Shown: piece by piece, positions 12,620 to 24,602 of the stretch | Layout: each line of letters starts with the position of its first letter | Numbering within the stretch: the first letter of the stretch is position 1 | Assembly (NCBI RefSeq): GCF_029784135.1 | Contig: NC_073746.1 | Coordinates: 302,447,455 to 302,511,454, forward strand | Direction of reading: 5' to 3' | DNA length: 64,000 bases | DNA from: Toxorhynchites rutilus septentrionalis | Lineage: Eukaryota; Arthropoda; Insecta; Diptera; Culicidae | Program-made: the position numbers and the translations under genes | Notes under the pieces: generated by a model | Told to the model about the DNA's origin: nothing | The model's input: only the letters and a program-made list of their open reading frames with translations | Database searches by the model: none

Positions 12620-13193
12620 CACCCGAACTAGCGTTGGCTGAAAACATTTCATCTTTGGCAGAAATAATGCTATTTCGTGTGCTGGAGGGTCAAATGTGCA
12701 AATAATGAGCTGTTTTAAAAGGTTTGTATGTATGGGGGCAGACTTCTCTTTTTTTACTTTTTTCATTTCATTTGGGATTGTACCAAAAAACGACATCAAT
12801 GGGGAACAAACCAAGGTCGGCTGGAATGCAAAGCTTTATCACACGACCGCGTTATTCGTATAGCTGCAAGTGCTGTTGTACAAAAGCGTGATAATATTAC
12901 ACCTGATCATAAAATGAAGTTGGAAACTGTTTTCTAAGAGGATAAAGAAAAGCATGAATTAGAATATACGTCTTTCTCTGTCTAGGCTCTGTATTTGGCA
13001 AGCTATACGGAAAGTTTTCATATACTTTCATTTCAATGTGTCTCCTGTTTCGCTCGCTCATATTGGCTCTAGCATATATATTGTACAAATGATATACACG
13101 TATTGATGAGTAGATCATTTTTTGTTCTTTTTCGGCTCATTTAATGTACTAAATCGGTATGCCAGAACATGTGCTAAAAATCAGCTTTGGGTG
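12620..13193 (-). mobile_element. CACCC-family TA-MITE, copy 2, complete
   Basis: Starts CACCCGAACTAGCG and ends CTTTGGGTG, with TA on both sides, and is the reverse complement of copies 1, 3 and 4. At 574 bp it matches copy 4 (585 bp). It carries the same internal GTTCG-type motif and TTTAGCACAT terminal region. TIR plus TA duplication defines it as a MITE of a TA-targeting superfamily. Confidence 0.85.
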
Positions 13194-13417
13194 TAGATAA
13201 TCGATAGATAACAGAAATTGAGAACACTGAACTGTTACACTAGCCTTATTTCACAGTTATTTTAACGAAAAAAAAAATCTATTTCTATTTTTTTGGTTTT
13301 ATTTTTACTAAAAACTGGGTGTGTCTATACTTTATACAAGATTTAAGCAAAATAGGAGCGACTTATTTTACAAGAATTTTTTTTTGTGGAATTGCTGAAT
13401 GTTCGTTTTTAAGTCTA
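13194..13417. other. AT-rich gap between MITE copies 2 and 3
   Basis: Contains A and T runs only. No feature is recognised. Confidence 0.4.
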
Positions 13418-13572
13418 CACCTAAAATAGATATTTAGCACATTATTTGACATCCTCATAGATTACATTAAATGAGCTTAAAATATTCATAAAATGTGCTA
13501 CCCACTCGTACTGGTACAGCATTTACTCAAGCAAGAGGCGAGTTTAGGTATACTATATATGCCATAGTAGTA

Positions 13573-15244
13573 TTTTATTTTATTTATAATGATACTACAT
13601 CCCATTGAGAGATTAGATCTTCTTCACAATTTTTCGCCAATAGTCCCGAACCATGGCTGCAGTTCTCCAACTCCCGGCTGCACCGATTCTTGCCAAGTCC
13701 TGCTCCACCTGGTCCAACCACCTCGCTCGCTGGGCTCCTCTCCTTCTTGTTCCTACCGGATTCGATGCGAACACCATCTTTGCAGGGCTGCTGTCCGGCA
13801 ATCCTGCAACATTCCCTGCCCATCGCACTCGGCCAGCCTTGGCGACTTTCTGAATGCTGGGTTCGCCGTAGAGTTGCGCCAGTTCGTGGTTCATTCTCCT
13901 TCTCCATACTCCGCTTTCCTGTACACCACCGTATATTGTTCTGAGCACTCGGCGTTCGAAAACTCCAAGCGCTTGTGAGTCCTCTTCAAGCATCGTCCAT
14001 GCTTCGTGCCCATAGAGAACAACCGGTCGAATTAGGGATTTGTACATGGTACACTTCGTACGGGGTCGGAGTTTGTTGGACCTCAAGGATTTGCGGAGCC
14101 CATAGTAGGCACGACTTCCATTGACAATGCGTCTTCGAATTTCACGGCTGTTGTTGTTGTCAGTTGTTATCAACGAGCCAAGGTAGACAAATTCCTCTAC
14201 CACCTCGAGCTCGTCGCCGTCGATCACAACACTACTACCAAGAAGAACTCTGTTGCGATCAGTCCCTCCAGCTAGCATGTATTTAGACTTAGACGCATTG
14301 ATCCCAAGCCCAATCAGCCCTGCTTCGTGTTTCAGTCGGGTATACAAGTCGGCTACCGTCGCATGTGTTCTTCCGATTATGTCCACGTCGTCGGCGAAGC
14401 AGATAAACTGACTAGACTTGTTGAAAATCGTGCCCCGCATGTTGAAGCCCGCTCTCCGCATAACACCTTCCAGCGCCACGTTGAAGAGCAGACAGGAGAT
14501 TCCATCGCCTTGTCGAAGTCCCCTGTGAGTCTCAAATGATTCCGACAGCTCACCTGAGATCCGCACACTGCACCGCACACCGTTCATCGTTGCCTGAATC
14601 AGTCTTGTCAGCTTTCGGGGAAAGCCGTGTTCGTCCATGATCCTCCATAGCTGTCGTCGGTCGATTGTATCATATGCGGCCTTGAAGTCGACGAAGATGT
14701 GGTGTGTAGGGATCTGATACTCGCGGCACTTCTGGAGGATCTGCCGCAGTGTAAAAATCTGGTCCGTCGTCGAGCAACCGGGCATGAATCCGGCCTGATA
14801 ACTTCCCACAAATCTACTTACTATTGGCGATAGGCGGCGGAAGAGGATCTGAGACAAAATTTCGTAGGCACCATTCAGGATTGTGATGGCACGATAGTTC
14901 CCACAATCCAACTTGTCGCCTTTTTTATAGATGGGGCAGATTACCCCGTCCTTCCACTCCACCGGTAGCTGTTCTGTGTCCCAGATCCTGACTATCAACC
15001 GGTGCATACACTCTACAAGTTTTCTCGGACCTCCCTTGAAGAGCTCCGCTACGAGGCCATCCTTACCAGCTGCTTTGTGGTTCTTGAGCTGATTAATGGC
15101 CTCCTTAACTTCATCCATCGTCGGGGGTGGTACGTCGTCGTTGTTCATTGCACCGGTGTAGTCCTCCTCAACGCCGTCTAGGTCTCCTGTCTGCGCGCTG
15201 TTCAGGTGTTCATCGTAGTGCTGCTTCCACCTTTCGATCACCTC
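13573..15244 (-). mobile_element. 5'-truncated RTE-like non-LTR retrotransposon insertion
   Basis: A 1.67-kb insertion flanked by a perfect 12-bp target-site duplication, GCCATAGTAGTA, at 13561-13572 and 15245-15256. The 3' end on the minus strand is a short A-rich tail (ATAAAATAAAA) after only about 40 bases of 3' UTR, which fits the RTE clade. The 5' end is truncated inside the reverse transcriptase region, so no endonuclease domain is present. It lies within MITE copy 3 and is therefore younger than it. The A. aegypti RTE JAM1 is a plausible relative, by inference. Confidence 0.85.
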
Positions 15245-15301
15245 GCCATAGTAGTACAAGAGAGCAAAATAAGAGACACTCTGCAAATAAGCACGCATCA
15301 A
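13613..15301 (-). pseudogene. RTE-type reverse transcriptase, N-terminally truncated
   Basis: 562 codons without an internal stop. Residues 1-19 are read from the flanking MITE and target duplication, so the ATG is accidental; true retrotransposon sequence starts at residue 20. Conserved reverse transcriptase blocks follow in order: PVEWKDGVICPIYKKGD (113-129), NYRAITILNGAYEILSQIL (135-153), HHIFVDFKAAYDTID with catalytic Asp205 (200-214), RGLRQGDGISCLLFN (260-274), the FADD catalytic box (302-305), GLGINASKSKYM (331-342) and the thumb motif FVYLGSL (371-377). The protein would copy element RNA at a nicked target. The upstream apurinic-like endonuclease is missing, so this copy cannot be autonomous. 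The intact frame suggests recent insertion. Confidence 0.85.
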
Positions 15302-15590
15302 AGGTGAAAAAAGTTGTTTACGCTCTCTGTTTTACCTTCAGCAACAAAAAATAACTTATTTCCCCGTATACTTATAAGATTCAATTTCATGTTATAATGT
15401 GGTGTAGTATTCTCGCGCATTAGTATAACAGCATCAGTTGTCATGAGGATAGCGTGGTTGTGTGGCGGAGCGTTACAACCAAGCCGATAGGGATTCTTTT
15501 TTGTGGGTACAATTCCAAGCTCGTCTGATTGAATGCTGCTTCATGCATACAAACATTTTAACACACTTACTGCCAATGCTAGTTCGGGTG

Positions 15591-18500
15591 TATGCTGCAA
15601 AAGAGTATACACGCGAAAAATGACTTCCTATTTAGAGTATTGCTAAAAGTGAAAAATCCATTGAAAAACACTATTTTGAGAAAGCCTATGTATTCGCACG
15701 AGAAACAAATTTGGCATCTCTGGTGCAATGTTGTGCCGTTATCACTCCATCTTTCCCTCTATTGAAAGGGTGTTATGCTAGTTTTTCTGTGTAGAAAATT
15801 GGACCCTATGTTTGAAATGGGTAGCGCTGAAAAATAGTAAGTGTGAAGTGACGTAAAGATAGTTCTGATAGATATCCTTTTAACGCATCGCCGCAGATAG
15901 ACAATTGAACCAAAGTCGTGACACCCGGCAGCCACCAAGATGCATCACTTATGCAATTCGGATCGGAAAGAGCCCAGCCAATGCTAACTCCCTCGCCAAG
16001 CGACGATTTTCGTATAAATGGCAACTTAAGCCCGAAATTTACATGCTAATGCTCTTGCTTCGGATTCCTTTTTCCCACCCAATGAAGGGACAGGGCAGCG
16101 GCACCACATTGCAGCGAAAAATAAATAACCGATATATCGCTCCATCCCTTAGAGGAAGCAGCAGCGGGTAACTTCTGTGGCGCTTCGACTTCCGTATGTT
16201 CCGACTGGGTGGCTCAGACTACCACAGCGACTTCCCGACCTCCCATCCCAAAACTCCGAATGTGTTCGAATGTGTGAACTCGGGGAGAAAATTAATGAAA
16301 TAAAACAAAATACACTGCGGCAGCAGCAGCAGGTTAACTTCGTCGTGCTTTGCTCGTTATGCTTGGTCTTGTTCTTCTGTTGAGTCTACTAATTTTTCCA
16401 AAAGTCCTGTGCTTCTTCTACCTCGTCGGTACTCCACACCTCCCCCCTGGGAGGGGAATTATGGACTGCAGTATATTCAGTCTCTCGGGTGGTACCAGCT
16501 CAACGGCAGCGGCGGCGGCAGCGTTGGTAGCAGACGGCCAGTGTCTGGTAGCTTCCATTATTTATATGTCGGCTTATGATGTTCCAGTGGGGGAGAGAGC
16601 GGAGCGAGAAAAAAACCCCGGTCTTAAGATGGATTTTGTTGCAGCTTCCGAATGGTTTTACAGCTGACTTCAAATTCCAACTTTTTATAGATCTATTTCG
16701 AATTTACACCCCCGAAAAATTGTTATTGTATCCTATCCAACAAACTCCCAATCGGGGCTCGGGGAAGTTTTTCTCACGTCAATAACTCCGAAAAGAAAAT
16801 CATCGAAAAACGAACAACAACAGCTTATGGAGTTATTATTTTCGACACCCGCCCAATCCCGATCGCTTTCCCGTTGTAAACAAGATAATCACCTATCAGT
16901 GGGTCGATTGCCGGTATTGCGTTTCTTTCTTCACGCCTTGCCAAAGTTCGGGGGCGGGGGGCGAGAAATTTGAAACTGTTTATTTATTTTTCCCACCCAA
17001 GGAAGTCGAAGGATTCCACCGTCAACAAATCAAGTGGAAAGTTTTCCACTTTCCCATCGACTCTCGCTCGGGCCTTCCGGGTGTGTGTGTGTGTGTGTGT
17101 GTGTGGCCGTGGTGGCAGTGATCAAACCCAAAGTGGCATAAACCAATAACAATAAAATCCTTTTTCTTCGCTTGGTTTTATCCCCCCTCGATAGGAAAAT
17201 AAACAGTGGCGACGGCGGCAGCGGGTATTGCTGTGTAAACAGACTTCGTTTGACCCGCCGATCGAGGGTGGGGGAAGGACACCGATTCATCTTCCCCTGA
17301 ACAAGAGAGTTTCAACTTTTATTTACATCGAAGAAGGAAAAAAAATCACTGCCCGGTAAAGACAACTTTTTTCCTCACTTTGGCGCAGTCAGGGGTCGAA
17401 CAATTTATCGCCTTTCCGGGGAGGGGGAAAGGGCCGATGCGATGAAGGTGATTGGAAAATTGAGCTGAAAAGTGATCCCGGACCTGCTTGGAATATTTAC
17501 TCTGACGCCTTCGCTCAAGACGATGGATGCAAATGAGTTTGCCTCCCGACCCCTCATCGGGTGCTCTCAGTGCCTCCTTTGATCTTTCTTCTTCTTCTTC
17601 CAGGTCAGGTCCTGGTTGGACGGGTGACTGGGTGAATGGTCAAAGAAGAAGGCGGTGGCGATAAATCAAAGCCCTAAGCAAACACCGAATCGTTTCGGGG
17701 GCGGGTCGAGCCGCAGGTCGACAGGATGCGTTGTCGTGTCGAAAAGGGCATCCTCGTGAAACGTGGGAGGAATGTAGGGAGAGGTCACTAAGTGGATTTG
17801 GAAGTGTATCTAGCTAATTCTTCAAGTGTTCTATGGAAGGTTCACTCGAAGGGGCGGGTGGGAAAAATCTTAGGTGCCACAAAGTAGGCTCTGCTCGCCG
17901 AATTGTCGAATCAACAAGCGATTTTTTCGTCCCCCCTTGGCTGGAAGGCAACACAAGGAAAAACCCTTGTCATTGATTATTTTGACGGAGTGTTTTTCTT
18001 CGGTTTTCAACCCCACGGTTCGATTCGTTACAACGAACAGATTACTCAATATTTGGACACAGCAAACAAAGCGATAAAAGGAAAAGATCGGAAAGTAAGT
18101 TGTTTCCCCCCCGGTCCCGGTTTGGCGTCGGGAAAAACGAGAAGAAAAACATAAGGGGGGAAGGAAGGCGAAATTCAATGAATTGTGTATAAATGACGTA
18201 ATAAAAAAAGCGATTGTATTGTTATTTGAAACATTTTCCCGCACGTTTTTTTTTGTCTATTCAACGGGAAGGAATCTGAGCTACTTGTTTTTTTTTCTTG
18301 CCGCCGGAGTAAGGTGAAAAAACTCTTTCTCTGCGGCGGGGATAACAAAGAAAGTTTTCCATTATTTTTCAGTAAATATAAATCAAAAGCTTGTTTTTTT
18401 TCTTTTCTCTGGCAGGATTCAATGCCATTGATCTCACCCTCGCGGAGGAGGAATAAGAAAAAAGGGCACGCAAGATTCCTATCCCACAGCAAAACCCGGA

Positions 18501-18797
18501 CCGAACGCACAGGATTTAATTAAAAAATGTGGTGAAATTAATCAAAAGGATTTTCCTTCTTTTTTCACCAGAAAAAAAAATGGAAAAACGAACAACCGGT
18601 GTCGTGGTCACGGATTCTTTCCCTCCCCCACCCTCGATTAAGATCAAGTATTTGTCTTTTTGTCCTGAAGAAAGGTGGAAATCTGCGTTTCCTTTCTCTT
18701 CCAAAGGGCAGATAAGCGGAAAAACATGACAGGTAGTCTTGCAAATTCGGGCGAAATAAAAATGTTACGTGATTTGAATGTGCGAAAGATCGCGCAG
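15591..18797. other. Non-coding region, probably intron downstream of the exon
   Basis: After about 300 bp of AT-rich sequence this becomes a repeat-poor, GC-balanced island with a GT dinucleotide run (17081-17105), GGC/CAG-rich patches near 16500 and purine-rich stretches. No exon with good splice sites is visible on either strand. If the exon at 18804-19349 is real, this is its downstream intron on the minus strand. Confidence 0.5.
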
Positions 18798-18803
18798 ACT
18801 TAC

Positions 18804-19349
18804 CTCTCTGTCTTTCGCCGAAAGTTCCTCGGCTAGCGATTTGGTTGTTCGGTTGCCGCTATCGTTCTCCCTGGGTTCGCTTTCCTTGTCCTCGTTACCG
18901 ACGCAACCGCTGCCGGCTTCACTCGTGACGTTGCTACCGTTGTTACTAACTTTATCAACACTACCCGACGACTGTTTGTTAACGCCGCATTCACTTTCCT
19001 TTTCTGGGGTAGGACTAACCCTGTTGTTGTTGTTGTTGTTGTTGTTGTTATTACTGCTGATGCTGTTGTTGTTGTTGTTGAGACTGAACGAGCTCATCTC
19101 CTTCAGCAGATCAAGCCGCGATTCGCTCTCCAGCGTGGGTTTATCGGGGCTACTGCCGGCCTCCATCAGCCTCCCGCTGACACTGCCCGCGTCGGACAGA
19201 GGCGTCGTCGAGGGGGAAGGTGGCGTGACCCCATTCTGCTCGATAATGGTGGACGACGCCAGCGGAGAGGCCAGGTTGGTGGTGGCGGTGTTCAGCGACC
19301 CATCCATGGTGCCGGCTGTGGTCGATAGTTTCTCCTTCTTTTCGGCTTG
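18804..19349 (-). CDS. Internal coding exon of unidentified gene, Ser/Asn-rich
   Basis: On the minus strand a pyrimidine-rich acceptor (TTTGTCTACTTTCCAG) precedes the exon and a perfect donor (GAG|GTAAGT) follows it. The exon is 546 bp, 182 codons, phase 0 at both ends, with no stop. It starts QAEKKEKLSTTAGTMDG and ends SLAEELSAKDRE. The middle is Ser/Thr/Pro-rich with an LDLLKEMSSFSL stretch and two poly-Asn blocks of 5 and 10, then an acidic Ser-rich tail. It looks disordered and has no domain or membrane segment. A strong Kozak ATG (CACCATGG) at 19305-19307 could start an alternative isoform if this were a first exon. Such exons are common in insect developmental regulators, but I do not recognise the gene. 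Confidence 0.7.
19021..19078. repeat. Coding trinucleotide repeats (poly-Asn)
   Basis: Two GTT runs (AAC on the coding minus strand), 19024-19050 and 19064-19078, encode poly-Asn inside the exon. Pure AAC usage suggests recent slippage, so length polymorphism is likely. Confidence 0.85.
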
Positions 19350-21000
19350 CTGGAAAGTAGACAAAACAAGTGAACTTTTAGTACTCCAGCGATTACTCAA
19401 GCGGTGATCGTTTTCTATTTTGTTAGTGTTCATTTTGAGGAATATTTAATTGCTAACAGTCGAGGGATCGTAAACGATCCCGGGTTACGACCGTTTGCGT
19501 AAACATGCTGTACGAAAATGAGCGAAAAAAAAGTCTAATTACCCACCAGTGGTGATCTAATGGACCCCGCGGAGATCCATTATCGCCAGGGCTAATAAAA
19601 CAATAATCTGGTGTCCCAGATTTTATCCCAATTCACGTCGGTTGTGCAACACATATTGAGGTAAAGAAATCGGCAGCGGTCACGAAATTAATTCCGTTCG
19701 ACATGTTTCGAAATCTTCATCGCCGCGTCCCAAAAATAAACCACTCCGTTAGGAATGATCGACAAATGGCAGCCGCTGTTCAAAGTCAAAGGAGAAGTCG
19801 GCCCGAGCAGTTTCTCATCATTAAATATCAGAATGTTGTCAACTTGTCGCCGGCCGAACCTCGGCATTAAACGTTTTCCAAATTCCGATCGCAATCGGAT
19901 GCAGTTGTTACTCTCCCCGTGCGGGTCCGCTTCCCCTTCTCCCATCGTTCCACCGGAGGCGGATCGAAGCTAATAGTTATATAAATATTAGCCCCCAAGT
20001 GTAGCTCGAGATCGAGTGCATCACTTACTCGCGAGACTGCAGTCAATCGACGGCTTTTAAAACTAAATAAATAAACAGATCCTCACTGATTCACTCTTTC
20101 TCTCTCTCGCGCGATCACTTACTTTTCCACGGGAACCGAACCGAGAAGATCCAATCTGAAGCATACATTTCGGTCCAATGCTTAATGATTTCTTCCTGCC
20201 CCAAACCGTGTCGCGCGGAGTACGCGAGTACGAAGCAGATTCTAATTAGGCTGGCAAGTTCGAGTGGCCGAGGACTTGTCTTCGCCTTCGCCTTCGCCCA
20301 TCATCCGGACTTTGTCACCGATTTTTCCTCAGCGTTTAAATTTAGCCGCGCTGCGCTCGGCCGAATACCTTGCGCTGATTAATGCCGTAATTAATATTTT
20401 AATCCGCGGTTAGGGGCCTCCATGCCACACACACGCATATGCGCCTAGACCCAAGCGCATCCCATGTCTTCCCATGTGGGGATGACATATCGGAGACGCC
20501 GGTTTCGATCACTGGCGAGAGGCGCTTTACCTGTCAGACCGCTGTCCAAATCGGTTGGCGTTACGGGCGACGATGTAACGCGCACACACACACACACACA
20601 CACACGCGATCATGATTGACAGCGGGGTTATTTTTCACCATCTCAATACTGATACATCGCTCTTTGAGAGCATTGCTCTTGAAACAACATCGCTCCTTGA
20701 GCGACATTCGACAGCTGTCGCAACGGAGCTGCGGCGGTGTTGAAGTGATACAATAGATTCGATTCAGTCCGACAAACTGACAGATTGGGATCGCTGCTGC
20801 TCGCGTAACGGAGAGTTTATTGACAGTTGACAGTCTAATTATACAGCGAACAATTATTTTTTATCTCGAAATTTGCGCAGTCGCTCGAGGTCTAGTGGCA
20901 AGGTATTTCTGCGATTCTTTTTTTTTCTTGTTTCGAAAAATTGAAATTAAAATTTAATCTTGTTTTTCCTCCGACCGATGAGTAAGTTATGAGTCATAGT
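19350..21000. other. Non-coding, probably intron upstream of the exon
   Basis: Repeat-poor sequence with a CA run at 20582-20605 and TAAT-rich patches, for example 20379-20408 with a TAATCC core. No splice-bounded frame is seen. On the minus strand this lies 5' of the exon. Confidence 0.5.
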
Positions 21001-21825
21001 TTGAATTTAGAATTTAGTGTAGCTTAGAGTTCGTGAAATAACGTTATAACAAGGAAACGATGTGCTTCGATCGCTTTTTTCTTAAAATGAAAAAAAAATC
21101 TATTAAATTACCGCTAGGCTGACGTAGTAATCATTTTTTTTTTTGTAATGATTAAATTATTGTTTGAAGGAAACAATTTATGAATTCAATTGAATTTAAC
21201 ATATTTAGTTTAAGTAAGTTTAAATAAGTAAAGATGTTATTTCATTCATTGCATTGAAGACTTCTAAATATATGAACGGAATAATTGTCAAACGATCATT
21301 GTTTCCTACATTTTCCTCTGAAGTTATTGCATCCCTCAAATGTACGTACTTCTCGAACCGCGAATTTGCTTGATTTGAAGAAATTCAGGAACTCAGTTTA
21401 GATTTTGACATGCACGTTGAACGCATATTGTTGAATCAATCGACATTATCGCAGCAAACGGTTATCAAAATTTTGCCTAATCATCGAACGGTATGCATAA
21501 AAATTCAGTGAGCTGAAGATATGAAGACATATCTTCCAGTGCCGTCTTAAATAACCGATCTTCTTCTTCTTCTTCTTGAATTACAGAGGCTTTAAACCCT
21601 GAGAGTTCATTCTTCTCTAGCTCTGAGAAGGACCCTTTTGGAAGAAAACTCTACTCCAAACTTATTTCGTCTACCTTGAAAAAGGCACTTCATTGTCGTT
21701 CGACGCTTCTCAGTAAACCGTGTCCGCTTTCAACATCATCAAACGACGTTCTTGTGTGATAACCGAGTCAAATCGTTTGTGTTGCGTTGTTGTGATGCGT
21801 TCGTTCGTAGTACGTGTTAGGGAAA
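21001..21825. other. AT-rich non-coding stretch
   Basis: Contains a CTT run near 21560-21576 and A/T runs. No exon or element boundary is recognised. Confidence 0.35.
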
Positions 21826-22080
21826 CACATTTCGATCTGCACAAATGCGAGCGGATACAAAAGTACCCGCAGCTTGAATATGTTTGCAATGACAATGCAA
21901 AGCAATGATTTCACCACTCACCTTGCTCGTTCTGGTCGGTACAATTTGAGGACCACAAATCGGGTCAATCAAAACGAGGGATTTGGTGCAGTGAATATCG
22001 CTAAAGCTCTTTTTTTCGAAATAAAATTCGACATATTTATAAGCAGAACAACCAAGCTACTTTGTTCTTTGTAGAATGAC
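21826..22080 (+). mobile_element. Fragment related to the interior of the 9420 element
   Basis: The order of short matches to 9590-9730 is conserved: GGGAAACACA, ACAAAAGTAC, a CGCAAAG/GCAAAG-type block and CAATCAAAAC. Identity is patchy, so this is an old or distantly related copy with uncertain ends. Confidence 0.4.
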
Positions 22081-23312
22081 ACTAACGTCACAGCAGTGGA
22101 ACTCCATACAATTCACTGACTAAAAAGTGTCCACATTTTCGATCCTTGTTTACATGAAGAATAATTTTTTTCCACGCATACTTGATTTGAGAGTGTATCG
22201 ATTTCTAGCTGTCTTGACGCAAGGTTTTTAATGAAGAATGATAAGATGGGAAGGTTTATATAAACATGTTCATAATTACATAAGTTTATTCAAATAGTAT
22301 TATTGTTTTTATATTAACTATTCAGTGCAATTTTATCAAAATTAGAAAGAGAAATTAAAAAAGGAATGTGTTTTTTCAAAAAAATTTTTTGATATGGTTA
22401 TTAAAAATCCAGGATTTCCTTTGCTTTATCATTTACTCCCACAATTTGTCAATTTTTCCTGCTTTTCGTTCTTTGATCTATCATTTTGGCAGTTCTATTT
22501 GAGAGATTTAAAATTGCGAAAAAATTGTGACAAGATAGAAATTTGTTTTGAGAGAACGAATTGTGAAAAATTTTCTCAGCTTTGTAATTAAAGTTCTGAG
22601 TTTATTGAATGACAAATTGAAGGTGGTGCATAGAAGAATAAGATATCATATGATATGTCGAATTTAGAAATCGGCTCAATGGTTGAAAAGTTATGAATTT
22701 TTGGAAGAAATCATGAGTTTTATGTTTTTTTTTATTTCTTAACTTTCAAACCTTTTAGCTTATTTTAGGGATCTACATAGCAAATGGAATCTTATCTACG
22801 AATCCGCAAACATGCCTAGCAGTAACCTAAAAAACCTAACCAAAAAACACAAAATGTGTCTTCGATTGTAGGATATGTAATGATAGAAAAATATTATATG
22901 ATAAAATTTGATTATATATAAAAAAATAATACACTTACGATGGTGATATCCGAAAACATATTTGAAAAAATATAAATATACATACAGTACATATTCGCTT
23001 ATTTGCATTTTTTTAGTTGGAGTGCTTTTTAGTTGGCGGTTCGCTAGTTTGAGTGGAACACGCGCCAATCAAAAAGCAATCATCCTTCATAATTGTATGT
23101 CAGTTTTATTCTGTTGTTTCAATACCAATTTTTTTGAAGCGTTTTCGAATGTTAAACTGAAAAATAAAAGCACAATATGAAATGTTTTAGTTTTGCAGTT
23201 CGTAGGACAAATGTTTTCATTTTAAAATATATATGAATATATGAAGTGAATTATATCACATACACTATTCAAGGAAGTTAATGACACTTATATTATGTTA
23301 TTATTATATTGT
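22081..23312. other. AT-rich non-coding stretch
   Basis: Dominated by A/T runs. Short open frames show no domains. No recognised element. Confidence 0.35.
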
Positions 23313-23700
23313 TACAGCCATTCCATGCCAAACCGATATAGTGGTTCTCAGATTTTCGTCAAAAGTGGTAATTTTGTTCTTCATCGCAAAACATTAGACC
23401 CATATCTTTTTTTTTTTATTAGGGTGCCATTTAAATCTTAGGGCGGCCCGAAAAATCAATTTTCGTCCACTTTTTCCCAAAAATGGCTGTTTTCAAAAAT
23501 TCATAACATTTGAAGCACTGAACTAATTTAGATGATCGACATATCAAATTGAAACCAATGAGCTAGTCTTTTATCAAAATATATTATTGAATATTGAACC
23601 CGCAAAAACTGATTTTAATTATTGATTGTAGTCGTTTTTTGTTTGGTTTTGTATTGACTAGAGGACGCTATAAAATGGCTTTTTACGGAGTGTGTTCGAA
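23313..23700 (+). mobile_element. Half copy of the 9420-type inverted-repeat element
   Basis: Begins TACAGCCATTCCATGCC and continues with GGTTCTCAGATTTTCGTC, TTCATCGCAAAACATTAG and TCAATTTTCGTCCAC. It then matches the reverse complement of 10200-10410, including ATTGATTGTAGTCG and GACTAGAGG. Only one arm and the adjoining interior are present. Confidence 0.65.
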
Positions 23701-24602
23701 ACTGAAAAAAAATGAGATTTATTCAGAAGTCATATTTTTATGTTGTATTTTAAGCGTATTAATTCGTATTATTATCGTTAATTCGTATAATTATTTAATA
23801 AATAAATTTATTGTGTTTACCATGATGATGCGTGTTTATCATGATGATGCTAACATCAATAACATTATATACAGTAATTAACATTTAATGCGACATGCTG
23901 AGGCACCACGATGTTTACAAAAATGCCCAATTAGGCCACGGTGATACTGCCTGCAGCTTCTTACGAAAATAAGGCTGCACGAAACGCATACAATCGTGAT
24001 AAGTAAACAACTACATATAATTGTGTTGGTGTGGTTACATTGCTTCCTACTTGCTTCGTTCGAATTCGTCAGCTCCTTAAAAAAAAAAAATGTTTGTTGC
24101 TCTTCGACTGTTATCGAACAATCAAGTTTTCGTGCGTACTCCGATCCAGTGTCACCTCGGCCTTAGAGGTGAGAGATGTCCAATTAAACGTGTCGGATAA
24201 CAGGTCTGTCCAATTAGCAAAATGTCGCATAAAATGTAACTTACTGTACGAACCTCCCACCTTATATATTATGTCTTCCACCGTTTTAGAGACATCTCAA
24301 CATTGTGTTCAATTTTTAGAGCGTAAACCATTTGTCAATTTTTTCACTGTTTACATTTTCTTACCACGAACCGTTGCCACTTTTTTCCCTCAAGTTCCAC
24401 TTCTCTGCTAACGTATTTCTGAATTTTAATGTCAAATACAAAAAAAAATAACACATGTGCAGTCGAAGGAAGCATATAACCCTGCTAGCAACATTTAAAA
24501 CATCAACCGAACAATTTCAACTCAGACACCTGGTAAACATAAATTTTGGAGCTCTGAAGCTATCTTCTTGTGACCAAGTGGATGGTTTCAGAGGCTGGTG
24601 AA
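23701..24602. other. Non-coding AT-rich sequence
   Basis: No gene or element recognised. The open frame at 24031-24411 (plus) lacks homology that I can see. Confidence 0.35.

Larger units (their letters stand above)
13418..15590 (+). mobile_element. CACCC-family TA-MITE, copy 3, split by a retrotransposon
   Basis: The left part (13418-13572) starts CACCTAAAATAG and includes TTACATTAAATGAGC. The right part (15245-15590) includes GCAAATAAGCAC, the GATAGCGTGGTTGTGT motif and ends GCTAGTTCGGGTG. TA flanks both tips. Removing the RTE insertion and one target duplication leaves a MITE of about 489 bp. Confidence 0.8.

Noticed and set aside
13589..14539. Plus-strand open frames opposite the reverse transcriptase
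   Set aside because: Antisense shadows of a real minus-strand coding frame.
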